Assembly (NCBI RefSeq): GCF_021390935.1
Contig: NZ_JAJPUI010000008.1
Location: 62,001-126,000, forward strand
Direction: 5' to 3'
Length of the DNA stretch: 64,000 nt
From: Streptomyces sp. CC228A
Lineage (GTDB): Bacteria > Actinomycetota > Actinomycetes > Streptomycetales > Streptomycetaceae
In this document: positions 53,383 to 62,465 of the stretch, in pieces
Numbering within the stretch: position 1 is the stretch's first letter
Layout: each line of letters opens with the position of its first letter
Notes under the pieces: generated by a model
Told to the model about the DNA's origin: nothing
Database searches by the model: none
The model's input: the letters and a program-made list of their open reading frames with translations, nothing else
Program-made: the position numbers and the translations under genes

Positions 53383-53774
53383 CCCCGGGGCCCGGCCGCG
53401 CGTCGGGCTCGCCCGTGCCTCGCGTCCTGGATCCGGGCGCTCCGGGCGTCTCGGATCCGGGCGTCTCGGATCCGGGCGTTCCTGGCGTCCCGGATCGGCC
53501 CGTTCCCCGCGTCGGGAGGTCCCGCCTCTGGGCCCGTGCGTGCCCTGCGTCGGGGCGGTCCCGGCTTCGGGCCCGCCTGTTCCTTGGGGCGGGGCCGTCC
53601 CGCCTCCGGGCCCGCGTTCCCGCGGACCAAGGCCCGCCCGTCTCCCCCCGTCGGGCCCGCCCGTCTCCCCCGTCTTCCGCGCCGCAGGCCCACCCGTGCC
53701 CGCGTCCCGCGGTGCGTCCGTTCCCCGCCCGGCCCCGGCCTCTCAGGGCCGCGTCCGGGCGCGCCCCGGCGGCG
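53383..53774. repeat. Degenerate repeats between thiolase and thioredoxin genes
   Basis: GCGTCTCGGATCCGG occurs back to back at 53446-53460 and 53461-53475, with a relative GCGTCCTGGATCCGG at 53422-53436. Further on, GTCCCGCCTC, GGGCCCG and GTCCCGGCTTCGGGCCCG units recur. The two genes converge here. No gene or clear terminator. Confidence 0.6.
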
Positions 53775-54137
53775 TCAGGCCTGGGCCTCCGCGATGGACT
53801 TGCGCACGGCGTCCATGTCCAGGGCCCGGGCCTGGCCGATGATGTCCTCCAGGACGGGCTCGGGCAGCGCCCCAGGCTGGGCGAACACCGCGACCTTGTC
53901 CCGAACGATCATCAGCGTGGGGATGGACTGGATCTCGAACGCCGCGGCCAGCTCCGGCTGCGCCTCCGTGTCGACCTTCCCGAAGACCAGGTCGGTGTGG
54001 CGGTCCGAGGCCTTCTCGTACACGGGCGCGAACCGGTGGCACGGACCGCACCACGACGCCCAGAAGTCGATGAGGACGAAGCCGTTGTCCGACACGACCT
54101 GGTCGAAGTTCTCCTTGGTGAGCTCGATCGTGCTCAT
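53775..54137 (-). CDS. Thioredoxin
   Basis: Thioredoxin of 120 aa with active site WCGPC (Cys30 and Cys33), preceded by FVLIDFWAS, then VFGKVDTEAQPELAAAFEIQ and the cis-Pro region IQSIPTLMIV. It reduces protein disulfides in the cytoplasm. The sequence is longer at the C-terminus (MDAVRKSIAEAQA) than E. coli Trx, as in many actinomycete copies. It is divergent from the pirin gene. No thioredoxin reductase gene lies nearby. Confidence 0.93.
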   Translation of the reverse strand: MSTIELTKENFDQVVSDNGFVLIDFWASWCGPCHRFAPVYEKASDRHTDLVFGKVDTEAQPELAAAFEIQSIPTLMIVRDKVAVFAQPGALPEPVLEDIIGQARALDMDAVRKSIAEAQA

Positions 54138-54262
54138 GCCGCCTGCCTCTCCGCGCGTCCGATGGTGCCCGGCACAACGGCACCTGCCCCGTCCCTATTC
54201 CAGGGCAGCCAGCGCCTGCCCGCCACACGGCCGGATACACCCCATGCGCCCGTCGGAGTGGC

Positions 54263-54277
54263 TAGTTTGGCCCCATG
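54263..54277 (+). promoter_or_regulatory. -10 box of a likely leaderless transcript (pirin gene)
   Basis: TAGTTT (54263-54268), six bases, then ATG 54275, with no ribosome site. Comparable to the boxes at 11137, 31166, 40946 and 51789. Confidence 0.45.
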
Positions 54278-55240
54278 AGCAATCTCGACCGCCAGGCGGT
54301 GCCCTCCCTGTGCGGCGGCCGCGGCTTCGTCGTCGCGGAGCCCGTACGCGAGCTCCTGAGCCCCCGCAGGGTGCCCCTCGGCGAGTCGACCGAGGTCCGC
54401 AGGCTGCTGCCGAACCTCGGCCGCCGCATGGTCGGCGCCTGGGTGTTCGTCGACCACTACGGCCCCGACGACATCGCCTCCGAACCCGGCATGCGGGTCC
54501 CGCCGCACCCGCACACGGGCCTGCAGACCGTGAGCTGGCTCCACGAGGGCGAGGTCCTCCACCGCGACAGCACGGGCAGCGTGCAGACGATCCGCCCGTA
54601 CGAGCTCGGCCTCATGACGTCGGGCCGCGCGATCTCCCACTCCGAACAGAGCCCGAACCCCCACCCGCGCTTCCTGCACGGCGCCCAGCTGTGGACCGCC
54701 CTCCCCGACACCCACCGCCACGTCGACCCGCACTTCGAGTTCCACGCGCACCTGCCGCAGGCCACCGCGCCCGGACTGACCGCCACGGTCATCCTCGGCA
54801 CGCTCGACGGCGCCACCTCCCCGGGCACCACCTACACGCCCCTCGTCGGCGCCGACGTCTCCCTCGCCCGCGGCACCGACACCCGCCTCCCCGTGGAGCC
54901 CGACTTCGAGTACGCGGCCCTGGCCATGTCCGGCGAGACCCGCGTCGACGGCGTCCCGCTGCTCCCCGGCTCCATGCTGTACCTCGGCTGCGGCCGCACC
55001 GAACTGCCCCTGCGCGCCGAGTCCGACGCGTCCTTGATGCTCCTCGGCGGCGAACCCTTCGCGGAGGAGCTCGTCATGTGGTGGAACTTCGTCGGCCGCA
55101 CGGACGCGGAGATCCGCCAGGCCCGGGAGGACTGGATGACCGGCACCCGCTTCGGCGAGGTCAAGGGCTACGACGGCGACCGCCTCCCGGCCCCCGAGGT
55201 GCCGGCGACCCAGCTGAAGGCGCGGGGCAGGGTGCGCTGA
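54275..55240 (+). CDS. Pirin family protein
   Basis: Cupin protein of 321 aa. The metal-binding set lies in PHPHTGLQTVSWLHEGEVLH (two His of the H-x-H pair plus a downstream His) and in AISHSEQSP (His and Glu). FVDHYGPDD, QLWTALPDTHRHVDPHFEF, LLPGSMLYLG and LLGGEPFAEELVMWWNFVGR are typical. Pirins bind iron, and some degrade quercetin or act as redox-dependent regulators. The TGA stop is part of a four-copy 8-bp repeat. Confidence 0.92.
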   Translation: MSNLDRQAVPSLCGGRGFVVAEPVRELLSPRRVPLGESTEVRRLLPNLGRRMVGAWVFVDHYGPDDIASEPGMRVPPHPHTGLQTVSWLHEGEVLHRDSTGSVQTIRPYELGLMTSGRAISHSEQSPNPHPRFLHGAQLWTALPDTHRHVDPHFEFHAHLPQATAPGLTATVILGTLDGATSPGTTYTPLVGADVSLARGTDTRLPVEPDFEYAALAMSGETRVDGVPLLPGSMLYLGCGRTELPLRAESDASLMLLGGEPFAEELVMWWNFVGRTDAEIRQAREDWMTGTRFGEVKGYDGDRLPAPEVPATQLKARGRVR

Positions 55241-55268
55241 CCCGCTGACCCGCTGACCCGCTGACCCG
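55237..55268. repeat. Four tandem CTGACCCG units over the pirin stop codon
   Basis: CTGACCCG is repeated exactly at 55237, 55245, 55253 and 55261. The first copy contains the TGA stop of the pirin gene, and the later copies supply TGA in the other frames. Confidence 0.85.
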
Positions 55269-55329
55269 CGAGGACGCGGCGGGCGCGCGGCCCGCCGCTG
55301 GCGGGCGAGGCCCGCCGACCGACCGGCTT

Positions 55330-55758
55330 GCTGCGGTCGTCCGGTCCCGGCTGGTCGAGCTGATCACGCTGTCGGTCGGCGGGAACGACCTCGGATTCGG
55401 CGCATCATCGGGGGCGGCGCATACGACTGGTCCTTCGCTTCCGGCTGCACGAGCGGGACGCCGACCGCCTGTACAAGGGCCGCTGCCAGTTCACCGACCG
55501 CGACGCCGACCGGGCCGCGTTCAGCCTCGTCCCGCGGATCGGGGACATGGCCAAGGCGGTCGCCGCCGCGCGCGGCACCGACTACCTCGACCTGCGCGGC
55601 GCGCTCGCCGGGCACGAGGTGTGCGCCGCCGGCACCGCCCAGGTGCCCGCCACCGGGCCCGAATGCGGACACCGCCCCCCGCCAGGGCGAGGCTCCTGCC
55701 ATGGTGACCGCGCGTCGACGACAGCGTACGGAGGGGCCGCCGCTCGCGGCCCTTCGTG
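55330..55758 (+). pseudogene. Remnant of an SGNH/GDSL hydrolase
   Basis: Fragments of a secreted SGNH lipase in shifting frames: ELITLSVGGNDLGFG (block III GGND) at about 55356-55400, then, after a frame change, DADRLYKGRCQFTDRDADRA and FSLVPRIGDMAKAVAAARGT, YLDLRGALAGHEVCAAGTAQ up to about 55660. The N-terminal GDS motif is absent because only 90 bp separate it from the pirin gene. The C-terminal GH motif is not seen. Missing both ends cannot be explained by a single base error, so it is called a true remnant. Confidence 0.6.
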
Positions 55759-57264
55759 CTAGGCGTCCGCGAGCAGGGGGTCGTAGGGCGTGCTCGTGCG
55801 GCGGGCGGACATGAAGGAGAGGAAGTCGCTGACGAAGGCGCTCCGGCCGTAGACCCCGTCGCCGGCGGCCAGGTCGCGGTGGAACGCCGTGCGGAAGAGG
55901 GCACGGTACTCCTCCGCGTCGATGGTCCCGCTGCCGTCCTTGTCGGTGGCGTCGAAGAGCACTTCGGCGACGCGGATGAGGGCGGGCCCGGCGAGGGAGG
56001 GCACGGCGGCGGCGTACTCCTCGGCGCTGACGCGGCCGTCGCCGTCCGCGTCCAGGGCGGCCTGGAGCTCCCGCCACCAGGCGGCGAAGGCGTCGTAGAG
56101 CCGGGTCTCCTCGGGCTCGTCCAGGTCGAGGCGGGTGGACAACTCGCGGGCCATGGCGGCGAGGTCGGGCCAGTCGAGGTGGCCGTCGCCCGTCTGGTCC
56201 AGCACCTGCCGGAAGAACTCCTCCGCCGAGCGCCGCCCCTCCGTCCTGCCCGCGGCGGGCACCGGACCCGCCGTGGACGCCGGGTCCGGCTCGGGGCCGC
56301 CGTCCAGCGGGGTGAGGAGGCGCAGCAGGGCCGACGCCCGTTTCACGCGGTCCCGCAGGGCGGTGACGGACCGGAAGCGGGGGTCGTCGCTCCCCTCCGG
56401 AAGCGAGACGAGGTCGATGACGGTCTCGGCGTCGAGCCAGCCCGCCGGCAGGAACCGGGCCAGCCCGGCGGCGACGTAGGCGCCCTGCATGAGGGTCTCC
56501 GCGCCGGGCGTCTCCGGCAGTCCGGCCCGGCGCCGGTATGCCTCCGGGAGGGAGGCGACCGTGATCGCACCCAGGAGCGGACCCGCGACGGCCCGGCCCG
56601 CCGCCCACAGCGTCGGCGCGCCGTCGAACAGCGCCGGGGCGGGCAGGTGGTCGAAGAGCCGGAAGAGGATGACGCGGGCCGCCTCCGTGTCCTCCAACTC
56701 GTGCTCGACGACCCGGTCGAAGTACGGACAGAAGTCGCGCAGCTCCGCCGGGAGCTCGTCGGCGTCGCCGTCGAGGGACGCGAGGAACGCGCGGTACTCG
56801 GCGTACATCCGCTCCATCGTCTGCTGGTCGAGCGGCTGGCCGCTCAGCCTGCACATGGTGACCGCGCTCTCGAAGAGGGTGGCGACCACCCACGCGCGGG
56901 TCGCACGGTCCATCGCGTCGTAGGCCCGGCCGCGGGCGTCGGAGCCGCTCATGCGGGCGTGCAGCCGGTTCAGCCGGGCGGCCTCCCGCTCGCGTACGGC
57001 GGGGTCGGCGCCGAACATGCGCCGCATGCTGAGGAACGTGTTGCGGAGCCTGCGCCAAGGGTGGGCGACGAAGGTGGAGTTGTCGACCAGGGCGGCACCG
57101 ACCTGCGGGTGGGCTGCCTCCAGCACGGTCGCGCGCACAATGGCCAGCGCCCAGCGCGGGTCGTCGAAGAAGCCCTGGAACTTCGAGTCCGGCCCGAACA
57201 GGGGCGGCTCGTGGGCCGTGGGCGCGGTGTCCGCGCGGGTCGCGCCGTTCGCTGCGGTCGTCAT
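55759..57264 (-). CDS. DUF2236 (MpaB/Lcp-like) oxygenase with C-terminal EF-hands
   Basis: Protein of 501 aa. The N-terminal about 320 residues form an oxygenase MpaB/latex-clearing-protein type domain: AAHPQVGAAL (H52), RLRNTFLSM, RLHARMSGSDARGRAYDAMD (H102), TRAWVVATLFESAV and PYFDRVVEHELEDT. This superfamily includes heme b enzymes that split polyisoprene. A Pro/Ala linker (about 320-340) leads to a calcium-binding domain with three loops: DQTGDGHLDWPD (about 355-366), DADGDGRVSAEE (about 405-416) and DKDGSGTIDAEE (about 438-449). ATG 57264 overlaps the prenyltransferase stop (ATGA). No signal peptide is seen. The fusion to EF-hands is unusual and suggests calcium control of a prenyl-chain oxygenase. 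Confidence 0.82.
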   Translation of the reverse strand: MTTAANGATRADTAPTAHEPPLFGPDSKFQGFFDDPRWALAIVRATVLEAAHPQVGAALVDNSTFVAHPWRRLRNTFLSMRRMFGADPAVREREAARLNRLHARMSGSDARGRAYDAMDRATRAWVVATLFESAVTMCRLSGQPLDQQTMERMYAEYRAFLASLDGDADELPAELRDFCPYFDRVVEHELEDTEAARVILFRLFDHLPAPALFDGAPTLWAAGRAVAGPLLGAITVASLPEAYRRRAGLPETPGAETLMQGAYVAAGLARFLPAGWLDAETVIDLVSLPEGSDDPRFRSVTALRDRVKRASALLRLLTPLDGGPEPDPASTAGPVPAAGRTEGRRSAEEFFRQVLDQTGDGHLDWPDLAAMARELSTRLDLDEPEETRLYDAFAAWWRELQAALDADGDGRVSAEEYAAAVPSLAGPALIRVAEVLFDATDKDGSGTIDAEEYRALFRTAFHRDLAAGDGVYGRSAFVSDFLSFMSARRTSTPYDPLLADA

Positions 57265-58244
57265 CGCTGGTCTCCGTTCTCCTGGTGCGGCAGGCCGCCG
57301 AAGCGGCGGTCGCGCCGCCGGTAGGCGTGCAGGCAGTCGAGGAAGTCGGCGGCCCGGAAGTCGGGCCAGAGCACCTCGGGGAAGACCCACTCGGCGTAGG
57401 CCACCTTCCAGAGCATGAAGTTCGAGATCCGCTGCTCCCCGGAGGTGCGGATCACCAGGTCCACATCCGGGGTGTCGGGGAACGGCAGATGCTCCGCGAA
57501 GAGCCGCTCCGTCACCTCCTCCGCGGGAGTGCCGCTGCGGATGAGGGAGCGGGCGGCCTCCACGATGTCCCGCCGCCCGCCGTGGTCGAAGGCCACGGTC
57601 AGCGTCATCCCCCGGTTGCCGCTGGTCAGCGTCGCCAGGTCGTCGAAGTCCCGGGCCAGTTCTCGCGGGATACGCGGGTCGGCGACGCCGAGGAAGCGGC
57701 AGCGGATGCCGCGGGCGAGCAGCAGAGGCGCATGCTTCCTCACCACCTGCCGGACCAGGCGCATCAGGTAGTCCACCTCGGCGCCCGGCCGGTTCCAGTT
57801 CTCGGTGGAGAAGGCGTACAGGCTGAGCCACTCCACCCCGGCCGACCGGGCTGCCTCGATGGTGTCGATGGCAGTGGCCTCGGCCGCCTGGTGGCCCGCC
57901 GTGCGCGGCAGCGAACGCCGCTGGGCCCACCGGCCGTTGCCGTCCATCACGCACGCCACATGCCGGGGGACCGCACGCACCGCCCGGTCCCCCGGCGGCG
58001 CCCCGCCACCGGGCAGGCCCCCGTCAGTCGGCAGGCTCCCGTCAGTCGGCAGGGCACCGGCACCCCGCGGTGCACCCACTCGCAGGGAGGGCACCCGGTC
58101 CTGCCGCGCCCTGCCCGTCGCCTCGCAGGTCCGTGCCCGGTCCTCCGCTGCCGTGCCTGCGCCCGGCCCACCACCGTCCGCCGCTCCCGGCGCCGCCCCG
58201 CCCTGAGCCGTACGACCGGTCCTGCCGCGCTCGGACACGCTCAC
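57261..58244 (-). CDS. cis-Prenyltransferase (isoprenyl/undecaprenyl diphosphate synthase family)
   Basis: Z-type prenyl transferase. The catalytic Asp is in CVMDGNGRWAQ (D101); GHQAAEATAI, LYAFSTENWNRPGAEVDYLM, TVAFDHGGRRDIVEA and VDLVIRTSGEQRISNFMLWK, then EWVFPEVLWPDF, are conserved. It extends allylic diphosphates with isopentenyl diphosphate in cis. GTG 58244 has GGGGGAG upstream and gives 327 aa with a Gly/Pro-rich lead of about 90 residues. That lead has weaker codon bias, and GTG 57980 (GGGGGA upstream) would give 239 aa, the usual size. It is followed by the EF-hand oxygenase in a coupled operon, which argues for a special product rather than housekeeping undecaprenyl phosphate. Confidence 0.85.
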   Translation of the reverse strand: MSVSERGRTGRTAQGGAAPGAADGGGPGAGTAAEDRARTCEATGRARQDRVPSLRVGAPRGAGALPTDGSLPTDGGLPGGGAPPGDRAVRAVPRHVACVMDGNGRWAQRRSLPRTAGHQAAEATAIDTIEAARSAGVEWLSLYAFSTENWNRPGAEVDYLMRLVRQVVRKHAPLLLARGIRCRFLGVADPRIPRELARDFDDLATLTSGNRGMTLTVAFDHGGRRDIVEAARSLIRSGTPAEEVTERLFAEHLPFPDTPDVDLVIRTSGEQRISNFMLWKVAYAEWVFPEVLWPDFRAADFLDCLHAYRRRDRRFGGLPHQENGDQR

Positions 58245-58801
58245 CCTGCTCCCCCCGCCGCAAACCCGCCCGCGCCCCCTCCGACGCGCCGCCTGCCGGG
58301 ATTGTGGCAGCGCGGCGGGGCGCCCGCGGGCCGATACGGGACCCCGTCACCCTTGGCGCGTACGTCCGAGTCGATGTCCGGACACGGCCTGGATGCCACT
58401 GCCGCCCCGTGCTCCCCTCCCCACTCGCCCGGTGGGAACCGGCCGACGGCGCCGGGCCGTGCCGCAGCCCTGTGCCCACGTCCCGCGCGTACCGGCAGCC
58501 TGTGCAGGCGGCGGGCGGTCCTCCCATGTCCCCGTGCGGTGCTCGGCCACTCCTCCCACCGCTTCTCCCGCCAGTCCTCCAGGTCCTGCGTCCGCGGCGG
58601 CCGGTCAGCCGGGCGACGCGCGCGGCGGGTCCGCGCTCACCGGCCGCGACCGCGGAGCGGGCTGCCCCGACGGCGGTCCGGCGCCTTCGTCATCCCCACG
58701 GAGATACGGACGCCCCTGTCGGCCGGAACCCGACCCCGGTGGAACCGCACCAGAACACCGGGAAGGCGGCGCTGTCAGCGGCGTGCGGTAGAACCGCTGC
58801 C
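58245..58801. other. Divergent intergenic region
   Basis: 557 bp between the prenyltransferase gene and the LuxR gene, read in opposite directions. It must hold both promoters, but no consensus boxes or palindromes stand out. No frame has convincing bias. Confidence 0.5.
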
Positions 58802-61800
58802 ATGGCGACGGTCACTCGGAAGGAGATCGCAGTGGGGGAGTCGGGCGGCGGACCGGTACGACGGGCGGAGGGGGCCCCGTTCGTCAGCCGGTCCGCGGAA
58901 CTGGCGCTGCTGGACGCGGCCCTGAAGCACATGGGCGCCGGCGGTCCGGCGGTCGTCGAGGTGGCCGGCGAGGCGGGCATCGGCAAGAGCCGGCTGCTGG
59001 CGGAGTTCGGCGCGCTCGCCCGGCGCCGCGGCGCGGCCGTCCTGCGCGGCCGGGCCACCGAGTACGAGCGGCACAGCCCCTTCGGGCCGTTCACCGACGC
59101 GTTCGCCGATGCCGACTCCCGCATGCTCAAGGTGTTCCCCGCGTTGAGAGAGGTGCCTCCTCCCGTGCGGGGGACCGGTGGACCGGACGGGCCGTGGCGC
59201 GGCGACCGCTTCGGGCTGCACCGCGCCACCGCGCACGCGCTGCGCGGCATCCGCGGAGCGCGCCTCGTCGTCGTGCTGGACGATCTGCACTGGGCGGATC
59301 CGGCCTCCCTGGAACTCGTCGACCATCTCGTACGGCACCCCGTACCGGCCCCGTTCCTGCTCGTCGTCGCGCACCGCGACCGGCAGGCCCCGGTCGCGCT
59401 CAGTGCGGCGCTGAGCCGGCGGGCCGACACCGGTGCCGTGACGCGGGTGGCGCTCGGCCCGCTGAGCGAGCGGGCCTGCGTCGAGGAGCTCGCCCCCGAC
59501 CTGCCCGTGCCCCGGGCCGCCGAGATGTACGCGGCAAGCGAGGGCAATCCGCTGTACTTCCTGGCGCTGCTTCAGGCCCACCGCCCGCCCCGGCTGCCCG
59601 GCACGTCCGGCTTCCCGGCCGGGGGCCGTCCCCCGCCCCGGACAGCGCCCCGGCCCCGCGCCGCGGCGACCCGCCGGTGGACGGCGGTGCCCTGTCCGCG
59701 GGCGGTGACGGCCCGCTGACGGATGGTGGCCGCGCCCCGGCGGGCAGTGGTGGTGCACCGACGGGCCTGGAAGTGCTGCTGCTCGACGAGATCGCCTCAC
59801 TCGACCCGGCCGAGCGCGCCGCCGTGGAAGCCGCCGCCGTGCTCGGCGACCACGCGACCGCCGAGACGATCGGCGCCCTCACCGGCTCACCCGCCGCCGA
59901 CGTCGTCGACGCCCTGCGCCGGGCGATGCGCCGCGACCTGGTCCGCCCCCTCCGCACCGGCGGCGCCGGACAGCGCCTGACTCTGCGGCACCCGCTGATC
60001 CGGGCCCTCGTCCACGAGCACACCGACCCCTGGCGGCGGCAGGAGTACCACCGCAGAGCGGCAGCCGAGCTCGCCCGCGCGGGGGCACCGGCCACCGAGC
60101 AGGCCCACCACGTCGAGCGGTCCCTGACCTCCTGGGACCCGGACGCCGCGGCCGTACTGACCCGGGCCGCCGAGCAGACCGCCCTGACCGCCCCCGCAGC
60201 CTCCGCCCACTGGCTGCACATCGTGCTCGGCATCCTGCCCGACACGCCGCACCACCACGACCGGCGCCGCGAGCTGACACTGCTGCGCGCCGCGGCGCTC
60301 GGCAGCGCGGGGGCGCTGAAGGAGAGCCGGGACCTCTTCCACCAGGTCATCCACCTCTCCGGCCGGGCCGTGGACGACCCGGCCGGAGAGGACCGCCTGC
60401 GCACCACCGCGGTCGTGCAGTGCGCCGCCATGGAACGCCAACTCGGCCGCTACGCCGAAGCCGACGCCCTGCTGCGGCGCGAACTGGACCGGCACCCCGG
60501 CCCCTCCCCGTCGCAGCGGATCGCCCTCGTCGTCGAATGGTGCTGCCGCGCCCAGTTCGTCGCCCGCTACCCCGACGTGCGCGACGACCTCGCCCGGGCA
60601 CTGGCGCAGGCCCGCGCCCTCGGGGACCGGCTCGGCGAGATGGGCGCGCTGACGCTGGCCGCGATGAGCGAGGCGTACGAAGGAGGCACGGCCGAGGCGC
60701 GCGGACTGGCCCGTGAGGCGGCCGCACTGGCGGACGCCCTCACCGACAGCGACCTCGCCGGGCTGTGCGAGCCCCTGGTCCGACTGGGCTGGGCCGAGGC
60801 GATGCTCGACGCCTACCCCGACGCCGAACGCCACACCGACCGCGGCGTGGACATCGCCCGGCGCACCGGCCGCCTCTACATGCTGTCCCAACTGCTGCTC
60901 TGCAAGGCGTACGTACACCTCCTCACCTGCCGAGTGGGCTCGGCGCTGGAGCTGGCCGACGAGGCCGCGGCCATCGCCCGCGCGCTGGGAAGCGGCGAAC
61001 TGCTCGGCCTCACCCTGGCCATCCGGGCCCTCGTCCTCGGCCAGGCCCGCCCGCCCGGTGACCCCGACGTCCTGGCCGCGGCCGAGGAGGCGGCGGCCGC
61101 GGTGGAGGGCGCCGCCGACAGCTGGTGGTCCACCCTGGCGCGGGCCCTGCCGGCCTTCGCCGCGCTGGGGGCCGGAGACCCGCACCGCGCACGGGAGGTC
61201 CTCTTCGCCGCGGGCGGCGGCACGGACCTTCCCCGGCTGCAGCCCGCGTCGCTGCCCGAGTTCCTGGAACTGCTCACCGCCGCCTCCCTCGCCGCCGGTG
61301 CGCAGGCGGAGGCGGAGCAGGCCGCCGAGCGCTCCCTCAAGGAAGCCGAGTGCATCGACCTGCCGACCCGCAGGGCCGCGGCCCTGCGCGCCTCGGGGAG
61401 GGTGGCGGCGCACCGCGGAGACGCGGCCGCGGCGGCCCGGGCCTTCACCGACGCGGCCAAGGAGAGCGCACGCCCGGGAGCGGTCCTGCGGGAGGTGCAG
61501 GGCCTGCTGCTCGCCGCCCCCTCCGCCAGGGCCGCGGGCGATGCCACCGGGGCGGCCCGGATGTGGCGGCGTGCCCGCCGCCTGGCCGCCGAGGGCGGGG
61601 CGGTACTGCTGGTCGCCCTGGCCGACCGGCAGCGCCCGCAGGTGTTCGGCGGGCCGCAGGACCCGGCGGAGGGAGCCGGTCCGGAGTCGGCCCTGGCCCG
61701 GCTGACGGGGCGGGAGCGGGAGATAGCGGAGCTGGTCGCCGAGGGCCTCACCAACCAGGCCGTCGCGTCCCGGCTCTGCCTCAGCCCGCGCACGGTCGAG

Positions 61801-61923
61801 AGCCACGTGGCCTGGGCCTACCGCAAGACGGGCGTCACCTCCCGCGCCGCCCTGGCCACCCTGATGGCCCGCCATGCCGACGCGCGGCGCGGGAGCACCC
61901 CCGACGGGCCGCCGCCTCCCTGA
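58802..61923 (+). CDS. Large LuxR-family ATP-binding regulator (LAL type), one apparent frameshift
   Basis: Giant regulator of 1040 residues after correction. The AAA/ATPase domain has Walker A GEAGIGKSRLLAEFG and Walker B VVVLDDLHWADPASLE. The frame breaks in the C5 run 59630-59634 inside a disordered Pro/Ala/Gly linker; one added C joins it to LEVLLLDEIASLDPAERAAV. A long TPR-like helical region follows (about 400-930). The C-terminal LuxR helix-turn-helix is complete: LTGREREIAELVAEGLTNQA, CLSPRTVESHVAWAYRKTGV. Such proteins activate secondary-metabolite or sugar genes. No metabolic cluster is evident beyond the prenyl pair it diverges from. Confidence 0.85.
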
Positions 61924-62465
61924 CACCGCCTCCCTGACACCGCTTCCGTGGCACCCCTTCCGTGACCCGGCCCGCCCAGTGCCGCCTGCCCGCCGCAGCG
62001 ACGACCGGCAGGGCGGGTGCGCGTCAGCACCGGGCCGGGTCTGTCACGTCCACGCAACCGGGGCCGGAGAGGCGCACGCTCCGGCACGGGAAGGCATGAG
62101 CCGCCCGCCGCGGCGCCCGAGCACCACCCGCCGCTCCGACGCCGGTCCGCGGCCGTCAAGGGGGATGTACGGCGGCGGCACGGGAGGCGCAGGAGCGGCG
62201 CGGCGGCTCGCAAGGAGCCTCGCACAGGCCGTCGGTCGCAGGCATCCGTGGAATCCCCGAACCCGCTACGCAAGCTGCGGGCGCGGGCGCGGGCGCGCGG
62301 CGGCCTGGCCGTCACGGAGCATGCCGCCCCTCCCCGGCGGGTGCTGCCGCCCGGCACAGGGGGTCCGTAGAACTACGCACCCGGCCACGCAATCCCCCTT
62401 CCGCCGACCTCGGAACCCGCGGCTGACACCCTGCCTGTCAGCGGCAAGCCCTACAGTCCCCCTCT
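61924..62465. other. Intergenic region with a 14-bp tandem duplication
   Basis: CTCCCTGACACCGC is duplicated at 61916-61929 and 61930-61943, the first copy including the LuxR stop codon. The remainder to 62465 has no frame with convincing bias. TACAGT (62452-62457), eight bases before ATG 62466, is a possible -10 for the next gene. Confidence 0.5.

Noticed and set aside
62096..62400. Possible small basic protein from ATG 62096
   Set aside because: Third-position GC is only slightly above background, there is no ribosome site and no motif.
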